From Marinihelvus fidelis (lineage in GTDB: Bacteria; Pseudomonadota; Gammaproteobacteria; Xanthomonadales; SZUA-36): a DNA stretch of 64,000 nt. The notes beneath the pieces are model-generated. The model was not told the DNA's origin. It worked only from the letters and a program-made list of their open reading frames with translations, and searched no databases. The position numbers and the translations under genes are program-made. The stretch spans positions 400,026 through 464,025 of the forward strand of contig NZ_VYXP01000002.1 in the NCBI RefSeq assembly GCF_008725655.1, in the 5' to 3' direction. The first letter of the stretch is position 1; every line of letters starts with the position of its first letter. Shown here piece by piece: positions 1 to 9,232 of this stretch.

Positions 1-297
1 AACCCAGGTATCATCATCATCGATACGGGCGATCAGGTCGCCATGGCCGGTTGCGATACCCCGGTTCAGCGAGGCCGGAAGACCCTGGTTCTTCTCATGC
101 GTGACGACCCGGACGCGCGGGTCACCGGCCAGCCCGGAAAGCACCTCGGCGGTCGGGTCAGTCGAGCCGTCATTGACGATGACCAGTTCAAACGCGGGGT
201 AATCCTGGGCCAACACACTGTCGACCGCGGTTCGGACGCGGGACGCCCGGTTCAGCGTCGCCATCACCACGGTGACCAGGGGCCGCGAAGTGTTCAA
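1..297 (-). CDS. Glycosyltransferase family 2, N-terminal part (truncated by window edge)
   Basis: The first 99 codons of a GT2 (GT-A fold) enzyme run off the left edge. The frame contains TVVMATLNRASRV near the start, then ELVIVNDGSTDPTAEVL, the nucleotide-binding NDGS region, and ends at ARIDDDDTWV, where the DDD is the metal-binding DXD equivalent. No ATG is in frame; the best start is TTG at 297, about 14 bp after the stop of the ABC ATPase gene, with GTG codons a few residues in as alternatives. It likely transfers a sugar from an NDP donor in the same polysaccharide pathway as the exporter upstream. The acceptor cannot be read from the sequence. Confidence 0.85.
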   Translation of the reverse strand, partial: MNTSRPLVTVVMATLNRASRVRTAVDSVLAQDYPAFELVIVNDGSTDPTAEVLSGLAGDPRVRVVTHEKNQGLPASLNRGIATGHGDLIARIDDDDTWV

Positions 298-310
298 GGG
301 TGCGGCAACC

Positions 311-1063
311 TTAACCGGCCTCGCGAGCAGCCTGCGCCGGGCGGTTGCCAACAGACTCCGAGTCTTCCATGGCCTCCATGTACTGGTCGACCACGTCCTC
401 GGGGTCACCCATGGCCTTGATGGCCCCGTCTTCCAGCCAGATCACCCGGTCACACAGCGTTCTCAAGCGGTTCAGCGAATGTGACACCAGTACCACGGAC
501 TGGTCTGAATCGATCCGTTCACGCATCGCATTGACTGCCTTGCGCTTGAAGGATTCATCACCCACACCCAGGACCTCATCGATCAGCAGGACATCGACCT
601 TCATGGTCAGTCCCACCGCGAAGCCCAGCCTGGCTTTCATGCCCGAAGAATAGGACTTGACCGGCTCGTCGATGAACTTGCCCAGACCGGAGAACTCGAC
701 GATCTCGTCATGGTGCCTGAGGGCATCCCTGCGGCTGTGCCCCAAGAACATGCAGGACAGGACCAGGTTCTGAGAGCCTGTCAAAAGCTGGTCAAAACCC
801 ACAGAGAGCGACAGCAGTGACACGCTCTTGCAGTGCCGCGTGATGGTGCCTTTCTCTGGGCGATAGATGCCCGACAACAGCTTCAGCAACGTGGATTTAC
901 CGCAACCGTTGCGCCCGACCACCCCCAGGGTTTCACCGTGACGCAGGGAAAACGTCACATCGGTCAGCGCCTCGATGCGATGCTGGCGACCGAAGTTGGC
1001 CCGCGTGTGGTATGAAAACCCCACATTCTCGATTTCCAGGACATTGCGATGTGAAGTACTCAT
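311..1063 (-). CDS. wzt: Polysaccharide ABC exporter, ATP-binding subunit (Wzt/KpsT type)
   Basis: A 250-residue cytoplasmic ATPase that pairs with the adjacent permease to export a finished polysaccharide across the inner membrane. Visible: Walker A GRNGCGKST (about 51-59), signature YSSGMKARL, Walker B VLLIDEVLGVGD and the switch VLVSHS. The DEVLxVGD variant is typical of O-antigen and teichoic-acid exporters. At this length it lacks the C-terminal carbohydrate-binding domain of the long Wzt proteins, so it resembles KpsT or the short RfbE/Wzt forms. It overlaps the permease gene by 4 bp (ATGA), indicating translational coupling. The substrate is unknown; neighbouring glycosyltransferases suggest an O-antigen or capsule-like chain. 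Confidence 0.92.
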   Translation of the reverse strand: MSTSHRNVLEIENVGFSYHTRANFGRQHRIEALTDVTFSLRHGETLGVVGRNGCGKSTLLKLLSGIYRPEKGTITRHCKSVSLLSLSVGFDQLLTGSQNLVLSCMFLGHSRRDALRHHDEIVEFSGLGKFIDEPVKSYSSGMKARLGFAVGLTMKVDVLLIDEVLGVGDESFKRKAVNAMRERIDSDQSVVLVSHSLNRLRTLCDRVIWLEDGAIKAMGDPEDVVDQYMEAMEDSESVGNRPAQAAREAG

Positions 1064-1854
1064 TGCACCACCAGGCGTGCATAGGCCGTGTCAAAGCGGC
1101 GATAAACCGCGATCATTACGATCGAAAAAACCACCGAGCACCCCGAAATAACGGCCAGCGCTGTCCAGTCGGGCCACTGGTTATCAAGGATCACCTGGCG
1201 GTAGTTCTTGATCAGGTTGGCCATGGGGTTCATCAGGAAGATTTCCCGATGCTGCGGGAGCAGGACCTGCTCATAGCTGTAGAAAATGCCCGAACCCCAC
1301 ATCGTGACCATCAGCCCGGTACCGATCAGGAACTTGAAATCCGGTACCGGGGGAACGATGGCCGCCGCAAACAGGCCGCCCGCGATGATCAGCAGCAATT
1401 GTGTCGCAATGACCGGAAACACGCCCAACCAGGCCCACGTCACTTCGCGCCCCAGGAACAACATAAACAGGAACGCCATCAGGAACACCAGGCTCTGCTT
1501 GACCAGGTCCTGGCCGATGGTCAACAACGGAAAAAACGGCTTGGGAATCGCTACCTGGTTAATGATGCCGCGACCGGCCAGCAAGGCCCCTCCAGCATGC
1601 GAAATGCTCCTGGAAAACCAGGAAAACGCCACCTGGCCACAGATCAGGAACGCCAGGAAATCATCCGAGCGCAGGGCCAGGAAGATGCCAAACACCACGT
1701 ACATTGTGGCTACAAACAGTGCCGGCTCCAGCACCCACCAGAGGTAGCCCAGGTAGGTCTTCGCCCCTTCCGACTTCAGGTTAAAACTCAGCTTGGTGAA
1801 AAAGATTTCCCAGAACTGGCGACTGGTAATGGTTAGCAAGCGTGATCTCCACAC
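1060..1854 (-). CDS. wzm: Polysaccharide ABC exporter, permease subunit (Wzm/KpsM type)
   Basis: A 264-residue ABC-2 permease with about six hydrophobic segments. Recognisable are the N-terminal amphipathic part, KTYLGYLWWVLEPALF, and NPMANLIKNYRQVILDNQWPDW, which matches the C-terminal NP...YR region of Wzm/KpsM proteins. It forms the channel of the exporter with the ATPase 4 bp downstream. The longest frame begins with GTG at 1854. A TTG five codons in (1839) is spaced better from a GGAG, so the start is uncertain by five residues. It is transcribed divergently from the GT4 gene at 1985 across 130 bp that must hold both promoters. Confidence 0.92.
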   Translation of the reverse strand: MWRSRLLTITSRQFWEIFFTKLSFNLKSEGAKTYLGYLWWVLEPALFVATMYVVFGIFLALRSDDFLAFLICGQVAFSWFSRSISHAGGALLAGRGIINQVAIPKPFFPLLTIGQDLVKQSLVFLMAFLFMLFLGREVTWAWLGVFPVIATQLLLIIAGGLFAAAIVPPVPDFKFLIGTGLMVTMWGSGIFYSYEQVLLPQHREIFLMNPMANLIKNYRQVILDNQWPDWTALAVISGCSVVFSIVMIAVYRRFDTAYARLVVQ

Positions 1855-1984
1855 CCGGGACCGGAGCCCGGTTATTATTCCAACGACGAATTATCCAGCA
1901 TTGGCGTCCCAAGTTCAGCCCCGGCTGTCGCTGTCCGGTATGATTCCGGCAGATGGACCAACCCGAGCCCCTGCCTGACGGCCA

Positions 1985-3097
1985 ATGAAACGCCGAGACG
2001 CCTTTATCTATGACTTCCTGCTGGTCGAAGGCGGCGCGGAAGCCCTGTCCCTGGACGTCGCTCGCCGGTTCAACCAGTTTGACCTGCTGGTTGGATTCAT
2101 CGACCCGCAACGCTTTCCGCCGCACATACTCGAGGGCGTCACCTGCAAGGCGCTGATCGGGCCCTCCCGCCTGCGTGGCTGGCAGGGGCTCAAGACCATG
2201 CACGCGTTCGAGCGCCGCGGGCAGTGCCTGGAAGCCTACGACACCGCGGTCTTTAGCGGTGTCTACGCACCCGTCGGTGTGCACCACCGCGCCGGCCAGC
2301 GAAACCTCTACTATTGCCACACGCCACCACGTTTCGCCTACGACCTGGAGGCGCATTACCTGGACCAGGCCCGGCCCTGGCAGCGCCCGGCATTGCGCTG
2401 GCTCGCCCGACATGTACGCCATCGCTACGAACGCGCCGTTGCCGCCATGGACCGGATCGCGGTCAATTCGGCCAACGTAGGACGCCGCCTGGAGCGCTAC
2501 CTGGGCCTGGCCAATACCGAGATCATCCACCCCCCGGTGGATACCAAATCGTTCGCCTGGCGGTCCGGCCAGGGCTATTTCCTGTCCACGGCGCGACTCG
2601 AGCCCTACAAACGCATAGACCTGCTGATTGACGCATTCCGTGGCCTGCCGCGCCAGACGCTGGTCATCGCTTCTGGCGGGAGCCAGGCGCCTGCGCTGAA
2701 ACGCATGGCCCGTGACTGTGACAACATCCATTTTACCGGCTGGCAGTCGCGAGACGATCTGCGGGAACGTATCGGAAATTGCCGGGCAACGCTGTACATT
2801 CCCACGGACGAGGATTTTGGCATGTCTCCCGTCGAGTCGATGGCGGCGGGCAAGCCCGTCATCGGCGTGGCCGAGGGGGGCTTGCTGGAGACCGTTGTTG
2901 ATGGCGCTACGGGCACGCTGGTCCGCCCTGAACGACTCTCGACCGACCGGGCGACGGCCGTGGCGGCCCTGCGTGCGGCGATCAACGAAATGACCGCCGA
3001 CCGCGCCAGGGCCATGCGGGCGGCTTGCGAGGTACGGGCCGAACGGTTCAGTGTCGCGGCGTTTGACTCGGCTTTTCGCGCATTTACAGCCCCCTAG
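1985..3097 (+). CDS. Glycosyltransferase family 4 (WbaZ-like)
   Basis: A 370-residue GT-B fold retaining glycosyltransferase. The N-terminal acceptor half contains VEGGAEALSLDVARRF and YYCHTPPRFAYDLEAHYL, a segment characteristic of WbaZ-type mannosyl/rhamnosyl transferases. The C-terminal donor half contains YFLSTARLEPYKRIDLLIDAF and EDFGMSPVESMAAGKPVIGV, the EX7E donor-site motif of GT4. It acts on the cytoplasmic face during glycan assembly. Donor and linkage cannot be assigned. Its stop codon overlaps that of the convergent membrane-protein gene inside a single CTAG. Confidence 0.88.
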   Translation: MKRRDAFIYDFLLVEGGAEALSLDVARRFNQFDLLVGFIDPQRFPPHILEGVTCKALIGPSRLRGWQGLKTMHAFERRGQCLEAYDTAVFSGVYAPVGVHHRAGQRNLYYCHTPPRFAYDLEAHYLDQARPWQRPALRWLARHVRHRYERAVAAMDRIAVNSANVGRRLERYLGLANTEIIHPPVDTKSFAWRSGQGYFLSTARLEPYKRIDLLIDAFRGLPRQTLVIASGGSQAPALKRMARDCDNIHFTGWQSRDDLRERIGNCRATLYIPTDEDFGMSPVESMAAGKPVIGVAEGGLLETVVDGATGTLVRPERLSTDRATAVAALRAAINEMTADRARAMRAACEVRAERFSVAAFDSAFRAFTAP

Positions 3098-5697
3098 CGA
3101 TCCACCTCCGCGTTTTGGTTCACGGCAAACAGCATGCCGTCAGCGTCAATATTCACCAGGCTCAGGCTGCCGACAATCTCGGGTGGAATGGACAACGCTT
3201 CAACACGCCGGCGCAAATCAACCTGCTCCGCGGGCAGATCGACGAAATCACCAACCACCAGGATGTAATCGAGGCGACTGGCCTGGTCCGGCGTGGGCAT
3301 CTGCCAGTAAACCGCCGCGTTATGGGGGAGCAGTTGATACTTGCTGCGCCAGGCGAAATACTTGGGCTGGTTACGATCATAAAGAACCAGTATTCGGGCG
3401 GCTTCACCCGAAGGCAGTTTTTCTGCCACTTCGCTCAACCACGGGTCGAGGCGCCCCAGTTCGGTCTCTGACATCCGGTTTTCCACGGGCTGGGACAGTG
3501 CAGCCACTGAAAGGGCCATGCGCTGCACCCTGTTGACCAGCCAGCGCGCATCCAGCATGAACCATGCGACCAGCATCGCCAGCAGGATCACGTTGATCCT
3601 CTGGCCGCGAGGACCGAGCCACAGGGCCAACAGGACAACCACCAGCAGCCATGCCGCCACCAGCGTGGGCAGCGCCAGTCGCTGTGATTCGGCCCCACCC
3701 GCCAGTGAATGCGCGGAGCGCTGGGTCCACGGCTCGTACCCGAACCACTCTTCTGCCAGCAGGGCCATGGCCGAATCGACCCCTTTTTCCTCGATCACCG
3801 CTTTGCGCACACTAGCCTCCGCCCCTGCGCTTTCGAGGAACAGGAACCCGACCTCGGTCACGGTGCCGGACCAGTCTTCCGAGCTGCCAAGGTCGACCAG
3901 TTCGTCGTGATCCAGCAGCGTAATCCGGCTCACTTCGCCAGGTTGTGCCTGCAGGCGCCAGAAAAACGCCGGTGCGTCATCCGGGTCGATAATGCCATCG
4001 GCAAAACTCACATCCAGCCGCAGCAGGTCGCTGGTCCCGGCATCAATCTCGATAGGGCCGGAAGTAAGCAGCGCGACACCATCCTGGTAACGGTCAATGA
4101 CGTAGGCATCGCCCTCGCGGTGCCCTTCTCCCATGACAAACTGCATATCACTGAATGGCTCGATGCCAGGTGCCCTGGCATCACCGGGTGTTGCGAGCCA
4201 TATTCCCCCCAACAGAACCGCGACGGAAAGCAGCAGCGCGCCTGCGTACAGCCCTGTCACGCGCAGGCGCTGACCCGCCAGGGGGTTGCCGGCACTGGCG
4301 TCGGGAACCAACTCCTGGATCAGCAACATCGCCGCAAAAACTACGGCAGGGTAAACCTGCAGGGGCAAGCGGTTGATCGCGGTGTAGTCCGCCGCCCATT
4401 CGCCCTGGCTGGTAAAGCCGAAAATCAGCACCTGGGTGACAATAACGACGCCGAAGAATGCGAACACGACCCGGCGAACGGGCGCGCTGACCCTGCGACT
4501 GAGCACGGCCAGCAAGGCCAGTACCAGCAGGCTGGGCCAGGCCAGGTGCCAGTTGTCACGCACCAGCGTGTTCTGGACATAAGCGGCCCCGACATCGTGC
4601 CGGGCAATGGGAATCGCGCCTTTCAGCGGCACATGGAGCGTATTTTCGGCGATACCGATCGTACCGACGATTGGGAGTTCAATGATCCCGGGCTGCCACC
4701 AGAGCAACACAAGAACGGTGGCCAGCAGGCCGACAAGCACCCACCACAGGCGCCGCGAAGACGAGAGCGCGACGGCGAGGAACACGAACCCGGCGCATAA
4801 CCACACCAGCCCTTCCGCCTTGACCAGCAGCCCCATCAGCAGCATGACCAGGCCCAGCGCCAGTTGCGACCGGTCCGAGCGCAGCACCCCGACCATCAGC
4901 GCGACGAAGCCCAGGCCAGCAAAACCCGCCAGCCAGATATCCGCGTAACCTCCCAATGACATGTGTGCGGCAAAAATCGGTGTGGAAACCAGGACCAGCA
5001 GCCCCAGCGCGGCCACCGGTGCCGCCACACCCATCGACCTGACCTGTCCATGCATCGCCAGTACGATCGCCAGGCCACACAAGATGACCGGGGTGTTGAC
5101 CATCGCATCGTGCCACTGTCCCATGGACATCGCCGCCCACAACGGGATGATGGAAGGCAGCAACGGGTAGCTCAACGCCGGTTGTGTATAGGCCGCAGGC
5201 ACTTCGGCTGACAACCAGCGGCCCATGTCGACGAAATCGAAGAGTTCGCCGTTCAGGAACCAGGCCTTCGCGCGGAATCCCCAAACAGTCCAGGCATCCC
5301 ACGGGAACATCGGCAGGGTAATGATTTCCAGCGCAGACAGGGCGATGTGGATCGTGGCCACAGCCAGCAACACGCGGGTCATCACTCGGCCCAGTCGCCC
5401 GGGAGCTGCCGCGACAGGATCAGGGCCGCCTGAAGGGGCCGCAGGACTGAGCCTGGACATGGCAAAGGCCAGCGCCGTGACCACCAGCAGCAGGGCCAGG
5501 GCGGACCAATAGGCCAGTCCACCCGCCAGTTGATGGCTCACCAGCACGGCACCAAACACCATCACCGCACCAAAAAAGAAGCCATAACCCAGGTTCCGGT
5601 TGACCCAGGCCAGCGAACGCCCGCCGAGAACGGCGGAAAAAAGGAAATACCCGGCGGCCCAGGGAACCAGCTGGCCTGGAAGCAGACCCAGGCTCAT
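3094..5697 (-). CDS. Large polytopic membrane protein, probable GT-C-like glycosyltransferase
   Basis: An 867-residue protein with roughly a dozen hydrophobic segments in residues 1-480, a soluble stretch at about 490-650, a further membrane segment near 665-700, and a soluble C-terminal domain. The segment MFPWDAWTVWGFRAKAWF after the third or fourth membrane span resembles the first periplasmic loop of GT-C transferases that use polyprenyl-phosphate sugars, with an acidic residue after the first spans. No family is recognised over the full length, so the function is inferred. The next gene is DUF2304 and the one after a DPM1-like enzyme that would make the lipid-linked donor, which supports the GT-C reading. 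It overlaps DUF2304 by 4 bp. Confidence 0.6.
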   Translation of the reverse strand: MSLGLLPGQLVPWAAGYFLFSAVLGGRSLAWVNRNLGYGFFFGAVMVFGAVLVSHQLAGGLAYWSALALLLVVTALAFAMSRLSPAAPSGGPDPVAAAPGRLGRVMTRVLLAVATIHIALSALEIITLPMFPWDAWTVWGFRAKAWFLNGELFDFVDMGRWLSAEVPAAYTQPALSYPLLPSIIPLWAAMSMGQWHDAMVNTPVILCGLAIVLAMHGQVRSMGVAAPVAALGLLVLVSTPIFAAHMSLGGYADIWLAGFAGLGFVALMVGVLRSDRSQLALGLVMLLMGLLVKAEGLVWLCAGFVFLAVALSSSRRLWWVLVGLLATVLVLLWWQPGIIELPIVGTIGIAENTLHVPLKGAIPIARHDVGAAYVQNTLVRDNWHLAWPSLLVLALLAVLSRRVSAPVRRVVFAFFGVVIVTQVLIFGFTSQGEWAADYTAINRLPLQVYPAVVFAAMLLIQELVPDASAGNPLAGQRLRVTGLYAGALLLSVAVLLGGIWLATPGDARAPGIEPFSDMQFVMGEGHREGDAYVIDRYQDGVALLTSGPIEIDAGTSDLLRLDVSFADGIIDPDDAPAFFWRLQAQPGEVSRITLLDHDELVDLGSSEDWSGTVTEVGFLFLESAGAEASVRKAVIEEKGVDSAMALLAEEWFGYEPWTQRSAHSLAGGAESQRLALPTLVAAWLLVVVLLALWLGPRGQRINVILLAMLVAWFMLDARWLVNRVQRMALSVAALSQPVENRMSETELGRLDPWLSEVAEKLPSGEAARILVLYDRNQPKYFAWRSKYQLLPHNAAVYWQMPTPDQASRLDYILVVGDFVDLPAEQVDLRRRVEALSIPPEIVGSLSLVNIDADGMLFAVNQNAEVDR

Positions 5698-6083
5698 TCG
5701 TCCCGGCTTGCCTGCTTGACCACTTCTGCCCCCTCGGGTCGCGACTCACGCTTGAGGCGATCAATCTCTGATTCGAGCATGGCGACCCGCTGCACCAGCC
5801 GGACAATCCGCGTTTCGTTTCGCGAAGACGCAATGTCAATGGTCAGAATCTTGATGACAAATACCGTCAGGCCGATGGTCAACGCCAGCACCGGGCCGGA
5901 AGCAATGCCCAGGAAGGATGCAAGCCGGTCCACGGCACCGGGATAGAAGCCGAGAACGACAAACACGGCGGCGACGGTGATCCACCAGATACCGAATCGG
6001 ACATGCAGGTGGTCCCTGCGAATCAACAGGATGATGGAGATGGCCGCGGCCAGCCCTATGGCGCCTGATACCCAAGAAAACAT
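5694..6083 (-). CDS. DUF2304 small membrane protein
   Basis: A protein of about 129 residues starting MFSWVSGAIGLAAA, with three membrane segments and a charged C-terminal coiled-coil stretch (IVRLVQRVAMLESEIDRL). This is the pattern of DUF2304 proteins, which usually sit beside DPM1-like GT2 genes, as here. The open frame extends 27 codons upstream, but that part overlaps the 3' end of the GT2 gene and is not membrane-like, so ATG at 6083 is preferred. DUF2304 proteins are thought to help polyprenyl-phosphate sugar transferases; the direct role here is inference. Stop and start overlap the 867-residue protein gene by 4 bp. Confidence 0.75.
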   Translation of the reverse strand: MFSWVSGAIGLAAAISIILLIRRDHLHVRFGIWWITVAAVFVVLGFYPGAVDRLASFLGIASGPVLALTIGLTVFVIKILTIDIASSRNETRIVRLVQRVAMLESEIDRLKRESRPEGAEVVKQASRDE

Positions 6084-6115
6084 CGTTAGACCCGTCGTGG
6101 AAGCGGCGCTTCCGG

Positions 6116-6808
6116 TTATCGTCGAACCCGCCGCTTGCTGAACCCCAGCAGGATCGTGTGGCACATGTAGTAGATCACGGCGAACCAGGAATGGTAGACC
6201 CGCGACGTACCGCTGCGTCGAGGGAGCATTGTAACCTCCACGTCATGGGTATCCAGTCCGGCGTTGCGAAGCAGAACCAGCACGCCGACATCCTGGTACT
6301 CCAGCAAGGTCGCCTGGCGCGATGCCAGCAGCCTGAAGGCGTCGCGATTATAGGCCCGGAACCCCGACGTGATGTCCTCGCGGGTCAACCCGGAAACCGC
6401 CTTGAGTATTTTCCAGGCAATTTTTCGCATCCACGAGCCACGTCGCACGCAGCAGCCGATGGTCACGTCGGACGTCCCCGACTCGACCGGGCCCAGCAGG
6501 TTGGGGATCCAGACGGCCTCATGCTGGCCGTCGGCATCCATGGTCAGCACGTTGTGATATCCAGCGCGGAGCGCGTAGCGCATACCGGCCTGTATCGCAC
6601 CCCACGCACCCAGTTGTATGGATAACGGCAGGACCAGCGCACCGGCCTGCCTGGCCTTTTTGACGGTCGCATCGGTGCTGGCGTCATCGACGACGACGAC
6701 ATCCAGCCCGTGGTCCTCTCGAACTTCACGAACGACCTGGGCAATATCGCCCTGCTCGTTGTGCGCGGGGATCACGACCAGGCACCGCAAGTTGCGCACC
6801 GCTGTCAT
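6116..6808 (-). CDS. GT2 glycosyltransferase, DPM1/polyprenyl-phosphate sugar synthase-like
   Basis: A 230-residue single-domain GT2. The N-terminus shows CLVVIPAHNEQGDIAQVV and DVVVVDDASTDATV; the catalytic metal site is LTMDADGQHE, and a later EDITSGFRAYNRDAF matches the GFRxxxR region of dolichyl-phosphate mannose synthases and ArnC/GtrB-like enzymes. It has no C-terminal membrane anchor, which fits partnership with the DUF2304 membrane protein downstream. Predicted product: a polyprenyl-phosphate sugar used as donor by a GT-C enzyme, possibly the 867-residue protein. Its start overlaps the GT4 gene by 4 bp. Confidence 0.85.
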   Translation of the reverse strand: MTAVRNLRCLVVIPAHNEQGDIAQVVREVREDHGLDVVVVDDASTDATVKKARQAGALVLPLSIQLGAWGAIQAGMRYALRAGYHNVLTMDADGQHEAVWIPNLLGPVESGTSDVTIGCCVRRGSWMRKIAWKILKAVSGLTREDITSGFRAYNRDAFRLLASRQATLLEYQDVGVLVLLRNAGLDTHDVEVTMLPRRSGTSRVYHSWFAVIYYMCHTILLGFSKRRVRR

Positions 6809-7962
6809 GCGGCCACCTCCTGGTAGACATCCACCAGGGCATCCACCGAGCGGTCAATGGTAAAACGCGCGTCGAACCGCTCACGACCGTTACGCCCCAA
6901 CTGTTCGGCCCATTCACGGTCATCCCGAAGGGTTGCCATGGCCCCGGCCAGGGCGGTCACGTTCCTGGGCTCGACCTTCAGGCCGGTCACATCACCTTTC
7001 ACGACCCATCCCATGCCTGAGCCCGGAACGGCGCTGGCAATGGTTGCACGGCCAAACTGCATGGCTTCGAGCAGGACCAGGCCAAAGGCCTCGGTTCGCT
7101 CGATGGACGGCAGGCAGACGCAGTCGCAGTGCGCCAGCATTGCCGCAAGTTCCGCATCATCGGCCTTGCCGTGAAAGCTGACACGGCGAGCCACCCGCAA
7201 CTGTCGGGCCAGTGCCCGCAGTTCACGGCGCAGTTCACCCTGGCCAACGATATGAACATGCACGCCATCGACTTTCGCCAGCGCACGCAACAGCACGCCA
7301 AAGCCCTTGTAATACGTCAGCCGGCCCACCGCGAGGACATTCATCCTGCCGGGCTGGAAGGACGGCGGGCGCGGTGCTCCGGAATAGGCCTCGAACCGCG
7401 CCGGGTCCAGCCCCAGCGGCACGACCCGGCACTTGTCCGGGAACTCGGCCAGTGACTGGCTGCTGTCCAGGTACGACGGCGAGGTCGCGATGATGGCCGC
7501 GGCGCGCTGCAGCAGCTTGCGCTCCAGCGGCCGGTAAATGGCATACAGCGCCTTCATCAGCGCGCCCTGCTCGGTCGTAATCACGTCCGAATGCCAGTGA
7601 ATCACCAACGGCACCGACCGCGCCTCGGCCAGGCTCAGCAGCCACAGCGCCGACGGATTGGGCAAGTGCACATGAATCACGTCAGGGCGAAATTCGCGAA
7701 CCATGCGACGCAGGTCGGCGCGAAAGGCCGGGCTCAACGGGGTAAAGAACAGTTTCAACAGCGTACCGCTACGCCGGACGGCGAACTCGGCACCGTGATC
7801 TCCATGCGTCTCGCTGTGTCCTCGCACGGAGTGGTCGTGGTTGTGCACCAGCGCGGCCATATCCCAGCCACGGCGGGACAACGCGGTCATCACGTCCAGC
7901 AGGTAAGTTTCGACGCCGCCCTTGAATGGCGCGAAGTATTTTCCGATGTGCAGAACTTTCAC
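6805..7962 (-). CDS. Glycosyltransferase family 4
   Basis: A 385-residue GT-B enzyme with GTG start. The N-terminus MKVLHIGKYFAPFKGGVETYL is the classic GT4 opening with glycine-rich acceptor loop; DVIHVHLPNP and the donor-half MNVLAVGRLTYYKGFGVLL follow, then RTEAFGLVLLEAMQFGRATIA containing the E-X7-E motif. It is predicted to act cytoplasmically in polysaccharide synthesis, as first gene of the four-gene minus-strand operon GT4-GT2-DUF2304-GT-C, all joined by 4-bp overlaps or short gaps. Sugar specificity is not readable. Confidence 0.9.
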   Translation of the reverse strand: MKVLHIGKYFAPFKGGVETYLLDVMTALSRRGWDMAALVHNHDHSVRGHSETHGDHGAEFAVRRSGTLLKLFFTPLSPAFRADLRRMVREFRPDVIHVHLPNPSALWLLSLAEARSVPLVIHWHSDVITTEQGALMKALYAIYRPLERKLLQRAAAIIATSPSYLDSSQSLAEFPDKCRVVPLGLDPARFEAYSGAPRPPSFQPGRMNVLAVGRLTYYKGFGVLLRALAKVDGVHVHIVGQGELRRELRALARQLRVARRVSFHGKADDAELAAMLAHCDCVCLPSIERTEAFGLVLLEAMQFGRATIASAVPGSGMGWVVKGDVTGLKVEPRNVTALAGAMATLRDDREWAEQLGRNGRERFDARFTIDRSVDALVDVYQEVAA

Positions 7963-8031
7963 GGAACGCGGAGACCCGGGGAAACCGCGTATTCTAACCG
8001 CCGGCCGGCGGCACGTACATTCAGGCGGGCA

Positions 8032-9141
8032 TCAGGTTTCGTAGGGAATGCGGATACTGATGGTCAGGCCATGCGGGTCGGCCTGGCCCAGCCGGAAGCC
8101 ATGACGGTCGCCGTACAGTTCCCACAGCCGCTCGCGGGTATTGCGCAGGCCCACACCGCAGGCGCCGGGAATCGCATTGTTCTCGATCTCTGCCCCGGGC
8201 CCGTCATCGGCCAGTTCCAGCAACAGTTCGCCGCCGAACACGCGCGCGGAAATGCTCAGTGATCCGCCTTCCTCGCGCTGCGCAATTCCGTACTTGATGG
8301 CGTTCTCCACCAGGGGCTGCAACAGCAGGCTGGGAATCAACGCGCGGCGGGCCTCGGGTTCGATGTCCTCGAGCAACTGCAGGCGCTCCTCAAACCGCAC
8401 CTTTTCGATATCCAGGTACAGCCCGATGGCCTCCATTTCCTCGGCCAGGCTGACCTTCTGCATCGGGTCATTGTCGAGTGAGAAACGCAGGAACCGTGAC
8501 AGCTTGTTAACCATGCGGTTGGCCAGCTCGGTTTCTCGCTCCAGCACCAGTGTCGAAATCGCGTTCAGGGTGTTGAACAGGAAGTGCGGGTTGAGCTGGT
8601 AGCGCAGCATCTTCAGCTGCGCCTCGTGTGCCATTGCCGCCGACTTCAGCGCGCTCTCCGACACACGCTGGAAAATCCGGTGATATTTAATGCCGAAATA
8701 CAGCACGCTCCACGCCGCCATCACGGTCCAGCCGGAGGTAAACGTGGAAATATAGGAGACGCTCTGGTAGAGCTCGGCCGCGGCGCCCATCTTCTCCATC
8801 CAGGCGTCGTAATCCTTCTCCACCTCGATGAAGTTCATGAAGATCATGCTGCGCGCCTGCATCCACAGGAAACCGGCCACGGACGTACCCACCAGGAAGG
8901 CCACCGCCTGCAGCCATACTGCGCGTTCGATGACCGCCCGGTACAGGTAACGCAGTCCAAGCGTGATGACCATGCCGATGATCGAGATCACCACGACATA
9001 GACAAAGTAATACGGCGGCTGCTCACCCAGGATCTGGGTGGTATAGAGGTATTTCAGGAACACGCACCAGAAGCCCCATCCACCCAGGTGGAGCAGCCAG
9101 AAGAGCTTGCGCGGGTCCTTCATGATTCGATTCGGGATCAT
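8032..9141 (-). CDS. LytS/AlgZ-type sensor histidine kinase (His_kinase PF06580)
   Basis: A 369-residue membrane kinase with about four hydrophobic segments in residues 10-180, then the PF06580 module. The phospho-acceptor box is MLRYQLNPHFLFNTLNAIS, with His in NPHF. The ATPase part has LLLQPLVENAIKYGI (N box), ELADDGPG (G1) and GVGLRNTRERL (G2). Such kinases (LytS, YehU, AlgZ/FimS) normally pass phosphate to a LytTR response regulator encoded next door, but none is present in this window. The neighbour at 9233 looks like a type IV pilin accessory protein, which recalls AlgZ control of pili in Pseudomonas; that link is inference only. Confidence 0.88.
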   Translation of the reverse strand: MIPNRIMKDPRKLFWLLHLGGWGFWCVFLKYLYTTQILGEQPPYYFVYVVVISIIGMVITLGLRYLYRAVIERAVWLQAVAFLVGTSVAGFLWMQARSMIFMNFIEVEKDYDAWMEKMGAAAELYQSVSYISTFTSGWTVMAAWSVLYFGIKYHRIFQRVSESALKSAAMAHEAQLKMLRYQLNPHFLFNTLNAISTLVLERETELANRMVNKLSRFLRFSLDNDPMQKVSLAEEMEAIGLYLDIEKVRFEERLQLLEDIEPEARRALIPSLLLQPLVENAIKYGIAQREEGGSLSISARVFGGELLLELADDGPGAEIENNAIPGACGVGLRNTRERLWELYGDRHGFRLGQADPHGLTISIRIPYET

Positions 9142-9232
9142 CCGCTCATTGTAGGGCTTTGGCGTTTAATGACACGTCTTTCCATCGGGCTGCCAGGGGC
9201 GTTTGTCCCGCCGGGCGTCGCTTTGTCGCAAC

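Noticed and set aside
1781-2731. 316-codon open frame antisense to the GT4 gene
   Set aside because: High GC makes long antisense frames common; the sense frame carries a clear GT4 protein and the antisense product has no recognisable motif.
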